A stretch of 21,319 bases of DNA from an uncultured Senegalimassilia sp. (GTDB taxonomy: Bacteria > Actinomycetota > Coriobacteriia > Coriobacteriales > Eggerthellaceae), in NCBI RefSeq assembly GCF_934632265.1, contig NZ_CAKTYH010000023.1:1-21319 (forward strand). Direction: 5' to 3'. Shown here in pieces: positions 6,783-12,252 of this stretch. Below the pieces are notes generated by a model. It was given only the letters and a program-made list of their open reading frames with translations, had not been told where the DNA came from and did no database searches. A program made the translations under genes and the position numbers. The stretch's first letter is position 1. Every line of letters begins with the position of its first letter.

Positions 6783-8099
6783 GTGCTAGATCAGTTCTTC
6801 TCGCATATCTCGTTCGTCGATATATTCAACTTCTGCGTCTTCTTGGCGTTCACCATCTGCTATACGTATCAGCTCTACTACGTGTTCGTGGTGCTCACCC
6901 GCAAGCCCAAGCAGCTTGTCGCGAAGAAGAACCACAAGTTCGCCGCCGTCATCAGCGCCCGCAACGAGAGCGCGGTCATCGGTCAGCTCATCCATTCCAT
7001 CAAGGTGCAGAACTATCCGAGCGAGCTTATCGACGTGTTCGTCATCGCCGACAACTGCACGGACAACACCGCCGAGGTGGCCCGTGAAGCTGGCGCCATC
7101 GTGTTCCCGCGCTTCAACACCGAGCAGGTGGGCAAGGGCTATGCGCTCGATTACGGCTTCAACGTCATCCGCAGCCAGTACGCCGATCGCGGCTATGAGG
7201 CCTACTTCGTATTCGACGCCGACAACGTGCTCGACGTGAACTATTTCCGCGAGATGAACAAGACCTTCGACAACGGCGCCGTGGCGTCCACCAGCTACCG
7301 TAACTCCAAGAACTACGACAGCAACTGGATCTCGGCCGGCTACGCCGTGTGGTTCCTGCGCGAGGCGAAGTTCCTCAACCAGGCCCGCTTGACGCTCAAC
7401 ACCAGCTGCGCCGTTTCGGGCACGGGCTTTTTCGTATCCGCGAAGATCATCGAGCGCAACGGCGGCTGGAAGTGGCACCTGCTCACCGAGGACATCGAGT
7501 TCTCCGCCAACTCCATCCTGGAGGGCGAGCGCATCAGCTACACGCCCACGGCCGTGCTCTACGACGAGCAGCCCGTCACGTTCCGCGATTCCTGGAACCA
7601 GCGTTTCCGTTGGGCGAAGGGCTTCTACCAGGTGTTCTGGCACTACGGGGCCCGACTGGCCAAGGGCATCGCCACCAACCCCAAGGGCAGCCGCTTCGCC
7701 TGCTACGACATGCTCATGACCATCGCCCCGGGCATGCTGCTCACCATTATCAGCGTGACGTTCAACGCCATCATCATCGCCTTGGCGGCGGCGGGCCTTA
7801 TGTCCACGGGCGTCATGGTTGCATCCTCGGTGTCGTCGATCTGCTTCTGCCTGATGAACTACATGGTGTTCATGTTCATGTTCGGCGTGCTCACCACCTT
7901 CGTGGAATGGGATTCCATCCACTCCACCACGGGCAAGAAGATCCGCTACATGTTCACCTTCCCGTTCTTCATGCTCACCTATGTGCCCATCGCGCTGGTG
8001 GCGCTGGTGAAGAAGTGCAACTGGAAGCCCATCAAGCACTCCATCAACGTGGACGTGCGGGAGTTCGCCGAAAGCGAATCCCGCCGCGAGCGCGCCTAG
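6783..8099 (+). CDS. Membrane-bound family 2 glycosyltransferase
   Basis: 438 residues starting at GTG 6783, five bases after AAAGGAG; a GTG eight codons earlier has no such site. An N-terminal membrane helix (about residues 8-38) precedes the GT-A domain (ISARNESAVIGQLIHSI). The nucleotide-sugar-binding DADN is at 145-148, the acceptor-site TED at 235-237 and QRFRW at 273-277, a form of the processive-synthase QxxRW motif. Two or more C-terminal helices follow. This layout is shared with hyaluronan, poly-GlcNAc and related polysaccharide or glycolipid synthases. The sugar and polymer cannot be told. There is no PilZ domain or partner gene nearby, so it acts from a single-gene unit bounded by a terminator. 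Confidence 0.9.
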   Translation: MLDQFFSHISFVDIFNFCVFLAFTICYTYQLYYVFVVLTRKPKQLVAKKNHKFAAVISARNESAVIGQLIHSIKVQNYPSELIDVFVIADNCTDNTAEVAREAGAIVFPRFNTEQVGKGYALDYGFNVIRSQYADRGYEAYFVFDADNVLDVNYFREMNKTFDNGAVASTSYRNSKNYDSNWISAGYAVWFLREAKFLNQARLTLNTSCAVSGTGFFVSAKIIERNGGWKWHLLTEDIEFSANSILEGERISYTPTAVLYDEQPVTFRDSWNQRFRWAKGFYQVFWHYGARLAKGIATNPKGSRFACYDMLMTIAPGMLLTIISVTFNAIIIALAAAGLMSTGVMVASSVSSICFCLMNYMVFMFMFGVLTTFVEWDSIHSTTGKKIRYMFTFPFFMLTYVPIALVALVKKCNWKPIKHSINVDVREFAESESRRERA

Positions 8100-8131
8100 C
8101 GCCCAACGGCGAAACAACGTACGAAATAGGG

Positions 8132-8155
8132 AAGGCGGCCTAGGGGCCGCCTTTC
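8132..8155 (+). terminator. Intrinsic terminator after the glycosyltransferase gene
   Basis: AAGGCGGCC (8132-8140) pairs perfectly with GGCCGCCTT (8145-8153) over a four-base loop. The hairpin sits between two convergent genes and may serve both strands, although the T-run on the plus strand is short. Confidence 0.75.
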
Positions 8156-8160
8156 TTGCG

Positions 8161-8904
8161 CTATACGCGGGCGAACACGAGGCAGTGCAGCTCTTGCGCG
8201 CCCGCTGCGCGCAGGGCATCGCAAGCGGCATTCATGGTGGATCCCGTGGTGCATACGTCGTCGATGAGCAGGATGCGGGCGGGCGCCGTCGCGCCGGGAA
8301 GCGTTTTGAAGCGCCCCTGCAGGTTGTGGATGCGGCCGCGCCGGCCGAGCGCGCGCTGGTCGAACGTGCGGGGGCGTGCCAGCGCCTCGACCACGGGGAT
8401 CCCCGCCAGGCCGGCCACGGTGCAGGCGAGCTCGCGCCCGTGATCGAAGCCGCGCCGCCGCCGTGCGGCTGCGCTGGCGGGTATCGGCGTCGCAACGGCG
8501 CCGATAAGCCAAGCGGGCGGCACTTGGAGAAGCATGAGCCGCGCCATCTCGAGCGCCAGGCGCCTTTCCCCGGCGTCCTTCCAGGCGCGCACGATGCGCG
8601 CGGCGCCTTCCTCGAACGACACCGCCGCCGCCATGCCGTCAAACGCCGGCTTGTCGCGCCCTTGCGCCGCAAGCATCACCTCGTTGCATTCGCAGCATTG
8701 CACGCGCCCGAACGGAGCGCCGCAGCGGGGGCAGGCGCGCCACCAATCCACATAGGCAAGCGATGCCCTGCACGAGTCGCATAACACCTGCCCGGGCGCA
8801 TCGCAGATCGCGCATCGCGTCGGCCACACGGTCTCGGCCAAAGCCTCCGCGGCTTCGGCGGCAAGCGGGGCGCAGGCCCCTGCTATGTTCGACAGTATTC
8901 CCAT
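8161..8904 (-). CDS. comF: ComF family phosphoribosyltransferase-like protein
   Basis: 247 residues. The N-terminus carries a zinc-ribbon-like array of cysteines: C31/C34, C42/C45, C58/C61 and C70/C71/C73. The C-terminal half is a type I phosphoribosyltransferase fold ending with the PRPP-binding loop ILLIDDVCTTGST (Asp215, Asp216). The RGFDHGRELA and RRGRIHNLQG segments are typical of ComF. In naturally transformable bacteria ComF is a cytoplasmic factor linked to single-stranded DNA import. No other competence gene is in the window, and ComF is also widely retained in bacteria not known to be transformable. No clear Shine-Dalgarno precedes the ATG. The gene is divergent from the lipoprotein transcription unit. 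Confidence 0.92.
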   Translation of the reverse strand: MGILSNIAGACAPLAAEAAEALAETVWPTRCAICDAPGQVLCDSCRASLAYVDWWRACPRCGAPFGRVQCCECNEVMLAAQGRDKPAFDGMAAAVSFEEGAARIVRAWKDAGERRLALEMARLMLLQVPPAWLIGAVATPIPASAAARRRRGFDHGRELACTVAGLAGIPVVEALARPRTFDQRALGRRGRIHNLQGRFKTLPGATAPARILLIDDVCTTGSTMNAACDALRAAGAQELHCLVFARV

Positions 8905-8981
8905 GTCATAAAGCTTACGCGCGCCGTCTTGCGAAACCCTTGCGGAAAACGCGCCGCGAAACCCTTTGCATCTTGCGTATC

Positions 8982-8990
8982 TGATACACT
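8982..8990 (+). promoter_or_regulatory. Extended -10 promoter of the structured leader and lipoprotein gene
   Basis: TGA immediately before TACACT (8985-8990) makes an extended -10 element. No good -35 hexamer is present at 16-18 bp, as is usual for this promoter type. Transcription would start near 8997. Confidence 0.55.
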
Positions 8991-8996
8991 ACTATG

Positions 8997-9274
8997 GCTT
9001 CTTTCGAGTCTGTAGTTGCGGGCTTTCAACGAAGGCCCTAGTCCATGGCAGATGCGGTCGAAAGGATCCACGTAAGTCCCGCGGCGCGTCCGCGAAGGCG
9101 AGCACGGCGTATCCTAGAGGTAAGACGCACCCTCCGTTTATACGAGCGGCATACCGTCGCGACGGGGGAGAGGGTGGCGCGAAAGCCAAGCCCCGGTGCG
9201 CGAGTGTGGGGTCGAAAACTAGGTCAGTCGGAAGAAGCTTGTTTTCACATGCACGAGATGGAGGAAGTCGGAAC
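8997..9274 (+). ncRNA. Long leader with features of a structured cis-regulatory RNA (class unknown)
   Basis: About 280 nt lie between the promoter and the ATG of the lipoprotein gene, with no credible coding frame. A perfect 8-bp hairpin (one G-U) is formed by GGGCTTTC-AAC-GAAGGCCC at 9020-9038. CCTAGT (9037-9042) is complementary to ACTAGG (9218-9223), a long-range closing helix that shares two bases with the first hairpin, so the two compete. Between them, CACCCTC (9128-9134) pairs with GAGGGTG (9170-9176), which encloses the perfect palindrome CCGTCGCGACGG (9154-9165). CCCC (9191-9194) can pair with GGGG (9208-9211). The ribosome-binding site GGAGG is at 9260-9264. I could not match it to glycine, lysine, SAM, cobalamin, c-di-GMP, ydaO, T-box or THF consensus elements, nor to SRP, tmRNA or RNase P. 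The pairing was found by eye only. Confidence 0.5.
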
Positions 9275-10327
9275 ATGAAGCATCTCAAGCGCTTTGCCGC
9301 ATGCTGCGCCGCAGCCGTATGCTGTGCCGCCATGCTGCTGCTTGCCACCGGTTGCCAACAGCAGCAGGAATCGTATACGCCGCCCGAGGCCACGCCTACG
9401 GTCAGCAAGCCCGTCATCGCGCAGGAAGGCGTTCTGCGCGTGGGCGTCAACGCGAACAACGCGCCCCTGGCCGGCCAACCCTCCTCTTCCACGAAGATCG
9501 TTGGTATCGACGTCGACATGGCAGCCGCCCTGGCCGATCAGCTGGGCCTGAAGCTCGAGGTCGTGGACGTGTCCACCGACGCCGCCGGCGCGCTCACCTC
9601 CGGCAAGGTCGACGTGGTCATGGGCGTGAACAAGTCCGATTCCCCCAGCTTCTGGACCTCCGACACGTACCTGCCCACGGCAGTGGCGCTGTTCGCTCAA
9701 TCCTCCAACTCCACGGTGCCCGCCAACTCGGCTTCCACCAAGATCGCCGCACAGGTGTCCTCCAACAGCGCATGGGCCGTCACCAACGAGTTCGACAACT
9801 CCACCATCACCACCACCGAGGACCTGAAGAGCGCCTTCTCCGCGCTTGAGTCCGGCAAGGTGCAGTATGTGGCCGCCGACGCCGTCGTGGGGTCCTACGT
9901 TTCCAACAACGCCGGCATGGACGTTCACATGGTGGCGCTTATGCAGCAGGCCAGCGGCTACTGCGTAGGCGTGCTCGACGGCAACACCCAGCTCAAGCAG
10001 GCCGTTTCCAACGCTCTTTCCGCTATGAACTCCAACGGCGTTTCCTCGGTCATCCAGAAGAAGTGGCTTGGCACCACCATGGACCTCTCCAACATCAAGC
10101 TGACCGCCGGCGCCTCGGATGATAAGGACGACATGAGCGATGTGCTCAACTCCGCCAACGCCGCCATCGGCACGCTCACGGGCAACACCGGCTCCACCAC
10201 CAAAACCGACTCCGACAGCAAGACCGGCGAATCCAGCTCCGATAGCAGCTCCGCCGATTCCAACAGCTCGAGCAGTACCAGCGACTCCAGCGCTTCGAAC
10301 GGCTCCGTAACCACCGCATCGAACTAA
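9275..10327 (+). CDS. Extracellular solute-binding lipoprotein, SBP_bac_3 (amino-acid type), with Ser/Asp-rich C-terminal tail
   Basis: 350 residues from ATG 9275, ten bases after GGAGG. A signal peptide with a lipobox LLLATGC predicts lipidation at Cys27. A family 3 periplasmic-type binding domain spans roughly residues 50-275 (GVLRVGVNANNAPLAG, then VGIDVDMAAALADQLGLKLE and the VDVVMGVNKS strand). Relatives deliver polar amino acids to an ABC transporter. From about residue 300 the protein ends in a low-complexity Ser/Asp/Thr/Asn tail of about 50 residues, unusual for this family and more like a wall-spanning or glycosylated segment. No permease or ATPase gene is adjacent, so it is an orphan binding protein here. 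The long structured leader suggests post-transcriptional control. Ligand unknown. Confidence 0.88.
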   Translation: MKHLKRFAACCAAAVCCAAMLLLATGCQQQQESYTPPEATPTVSKPVIAQEGVLRVGVNANNAPLAGQPSSSTKIVGIDVDMAAALADQLGLKLEVVDVSTDAAGALTSGKVDVVMGVNKSDSPSFWTSDTYLPTAVALFAQSSNSTVPANSASTKIAAQVSSNSAWAVTNEFDNSTITTTEDLKSAFSALESGKVQYVAADAVVGSYVSNNAGMDVHMVALMQQASGYCVGVLDGNTQLKQAVSNALSAMNSNGVSSVIQKKWLGTTMDLSNIKLTAGASDDKDDMSDVLNSANAAIGTLTGNTGSTTKTDSDSKTGESSSDSSSADSNSSSSTSDSSASNGSVTTASN

Positions 10328-10361
10328 CCGACTGCAAGCTGCACCGGCTTTACCTTCGCTC

Positions 10362-10388
10362 AAGGCCCCCGCAATAGCGGGGGCCTTG
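10362..10388 (+). terminator. Terminator-like hairpin after the lipoprotein gene
   Basis: AAGGCCCCCGC (10362-10372) pairs perfectly with GCGGGGGCCTT (10377-10387) around AATA. The T-run is weak. Confidence 0.7.
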
Positions 10389-10524
10389 CTGTAGAGGGCC
10401 GCGATCGCTTTCGAGAGCGTTGCGTGCATCGGGTGGTGCTCGCCTGCGAGAACGCTGCCGTACCGGGCAGGGTTTTCAGGAGCCTTGTCGCATCGGGCGG
10501 CGGTCGATTGCGGGGCTTGCGCTG
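10389..10524. other. Intergenic, nothing recognised
   Basis: GC-rich sequence without a supported gene, terminator or repeat. It precedes the two promoter candidates of the larB-like gene. Confidence 0.5.
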
Positions 10525-10533
10525 TGCTAGACT
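10525..10533 (+). promoter_or_regulatory. Candidate extended -10 promoter (distal) of the larB-like gene
   Basis: TGC directly precedes TAGACT (10528-10533). Transcription from here would give a leader of about 195 nt running through the SoxR-like site downstream. Confidence 0.35.
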
Positions 10534-10650
10534 GCGGCCGTTGCAGGGCGCTGTCGTGCCGGGCGGCGGCGTTCCCATGCGCGTCGGCTATCGGGTCGGC
10601 GACGTTTTGCCACGCGCCTATGGCGAAAGCGTGCAGGCTCTCAATGCCGC

Positions 10651-10681
10651 TTGACCTGAAGTCAACTTGCAGTGCTTCAAT
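10651..10681 (+). promoter_or_regulatory. SoxR/MerR-family-type promoter of the larB-like gene
   Basis: TTGACC (10651-10656) and TTCAAT (10676-10681) are exactly 19 bp apart, the stretched spacing diagnostic of MerR-family activated promoters. The spacer holds the imperfect dyad CCTGAAGTCAACTTGCAG (10655-10672). It matches the SoxR-box form CCTCAAGTTAACTTGAGG at 14 of 18 positions and sits in the same place relative to the -35. Which MerR-family protein binds is unknown; no such gene is in the window. Confidence 0.45.
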
Positions 10682-10735
10682 GGCCGAAGAACAATGGCTG
10701 CCCGCATATGGCGGGCGGGGAAAGGAGCGGGCCTT

Positions 10736-12088
10736 ATGGAACCGCAGCAGGTCCTGCTCATGCTCGAGCAGGTGGCATCGGGCTCGATAAGCCCGGCGGG
10801 TGCGCAAGGCATGCTTGCCGACCAGGGCTACTCCGACTTGGGCTTTGCGAAGGTCGACACCGACCGGGCGCGTCGCACGGGCGCTGGCGAGGTGGTCTAC
10901 GGCGCCGGCAAGACGGCCGACCAGATCGCCGACATCTGCCTGGCGCTGCGTGGTGCGGGCCAGACGTGCGTGCTTGTGACCAGGTTGGAAGCTCAGAAGG
11001 CTGAAGCGGTGCAGGCCGCTTTGCGCGCACGCGAACCGCAGGCTGCGGCGTTGTTCGAATATCGTCCCGTTCCCCGGTTGGGCCTGCTCGGCGCCCCTGC
11101 GAAGCCGACGCGCAAGGGCTATATCGCGGTGGCGTGCGCCGGTACCAGCGACCTGTACTGCGCTGAGGAGGCGGCCGTCACCGCCGAGGTGCTCGGATCG
11201 CGTGTGGTGCGCCTGTATGATGTGGGGGTTGCGGGCATCCATCGCTTGCTTGCGCACCGTGAGGACATCGCGGGCGCCAGCTGCGTGGTGGCGGTTGCCG
11301 GCATGGAGGGCGCGCTTGCCAGCGTGGTGGGCGGAATGGCCGCATGCCCGGTGATCGCCGTTCCCACGTCGGTGGGATACGGCGCCAGCTTCGGCGGCGT
11401 GGCGGCGCTTCTGGCCATGCTCAATTCATGCGCGTCGGGCGTTTCCGTGGTCAACATCGACAACGGCTTCGGCGCAGGATACCAGGCCCATATGATCGAG
11501 CGCATGGGCTATCAACGCGGAAATGAGGATACCGATATGCAGATGCTCAGATGGAACCTTTCCGAGAACGCCACGCGCGTCCAGATTTTGGGCGACACCC
11601 TGCTGCAACTGCCGCCCGATGCTCGAGAGCGGCTTGAGGCTGAGGCCGATGCCGCGGGCGTCCCCGATCGCCATCATCACGATATCGGGGAGGTCCTTGC
11701 CACCATCGATGGCTTGGCGGTATCGCAGGCGGTGCGCGACCACATGCGGGCCATCTACACCATCTTGGCCGAAGCCGAGGCTGCCGCGCATGGCTGCCCG
11801 GTCGAGCAGACCCACTTCCACGAAGTCGGCGACGGCTCCCGTATCCGCAACACGCTGCTCGTCTGCCTTGCCGTCGAAGCGACGGGGGCGAAACGCATCG
11901 TGGCGACGGCCGCGCAAACGGGGCAGGGCGAAGTAGAGTGCGCTCATGGCAGGCTCTCCATTCCGGCGCCGGCAACGGCGGCCATCATCGCCCGCGGCAT
12001 CCCCGTGTGCGAGCGCACGCTGCCCGGCGAGCGCATGACCCCTACGAGCGCGGCCATGATCTTGCATTTCGTGGTCGAGTTCGAATAA
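10736..12088 (+). CDS. larB: LarB (nickel-pincer cofactor carboxylase) fused to a truncated LarC-like segment
   Basis: 450 residues from ATG 10736, eight bases after AAAGGAG. Residues 1 to about 250 are LarB, which carboxylates and hydrolyses nicotinic acid adenine dinucleotide as the first step toward the nickel pincer nucleotide cofactor of LarA-type enzymes. The PurE-like AGTSDLYCAEEAA loop, the PTSVGYGASFGG segment and NSCASG are present; Cys232 lies where LarB has its substrate-bonding cysteine. After NIDNGFGAGY and a linker of about 50 residues, residues 310-450 align with the middle of LarC: HHHDIGEVL, AEAEAAAHG, HFHEVG at 360-365, CAHGRLSIPAPAT and TPTSAAM. The LarC N-terminus (DCFSGISGDM region) and C-terminal domain are absent. 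The aspartates expected after HFHEVG are Ser368 and Asn372. LarB activity is plausible; LarC cyclometallase activity is doubtful. No larA or larE is in the window. Confidence 0.85.
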   Translation: MEPQQVLLMLEQVASGSISPAGAQGMLADQGYSDLGFAKVDTDRARRTGAGEVVYGAGKTADQIADICLALRGAGQTCVLVTRLEAQKAEAVQAALRAREPQAAALFEYRPVPRLGLLGAPAKPTRKGYIAVACAGTSDLYCAEEAAVTAEVLGSRVVRLYDVGVAGIHRLLAHREDIAGASCVVAVAGMEGALASVVGGMAACPVIAVPTSVGYGASFGGVAALLAMLNSCASGVSVVNIDNGFGAGYQAHMIERMGYQRGNEDTDMQMLRWNLSENATRVQILGDTLLQLPPDARERLEAEADAAGVPDRHHHDIGEVLATIDGLAVSQAVRDHMRAIYTILAEAEAAAHGCPVEQTHFHEVGDGSRIRNTLLVCLAVEATGAKRIVATAAQTGQGEVECAHGRLSIPAPATAAIIARGIPVCERTLPGERMTPTSAAMILHFVVEFE

Positions 12089-12103
12089 CCATCGGATGCT
12101 CCC

Positions 12104-12139
12104 AAAGGCGGCCCGGACGATCATTTCCGGGCCGCCTTT
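12104..12139 (+). terminator. Strong hairpin terminator after the larB-like gene
   Basis: Perfect 14-bp arms (12104-12117 and 12126-12139, AAAGGCGGCCCGGA and its complement) enclose an eight-base loop. The T stretch is formed by the end of the arm and the following GCGTTT. Confidence 0.8.
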
Positions 12140-12151
12140 GCGTTTCGCGCG

Positions 12152-12210
12152 AAAAGAAAGCGCCGCAGGCGCGGTCCCGCATCTTGCAGCGGGCCTTGCC
12201 TGCGGCGCTT
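12152..12210 (-). terminator. Terminator of the M16C peptidase gene
   Basis: Read leftward, 13-bp perfect arms (12198-12210 and 12158-12170) enclose a second small hairpin (CCCGC/GCGGG) and run into TTTCTTTTC. It lies back to back with the rightward terminator, closing both convergent units. Confidence 0.75.
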
Positions 12211-12252
12211 CGCCGTTTTCGGGGCCTTTGGGCAACCCGGGTTTCTGCGTCG

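Noticed and set aside
6786..8231. 481-codon minus-strand open frame opposite the family-2 glycosyltransferase
   Set aside because: The composition is that of a shadow frame, and the plus strand carries all glycosyltransferase motifs.
9172..9225. Resemblance of the leader to T-box (AGGGTGG) or SAM-IV (AAGCCCCGG) riboswitches
   Set aside because: Only short GC-rich strings match. The T-box ACCGCG core and the SAM CCGGCAACC core are missing and the order of elements is wrong.
9045..9278. 77-codon frame in the lipoprotein leader
   Set aside because: Arg-rich, without a good ribosome-binding site. It overlaps several complementary segments and ends over the downstream start region. Kept as noncoding, although it is the main alternative to the RNA interpretation.
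9245..11257. 670-codon minus-strand open frame spanning the lipoprotein and LarB genes
   Set aside because: It crosses two genes and a terminator on the other strand. Its Gly/Val/His-rich translation is typical of antisense GC-rich DNA.
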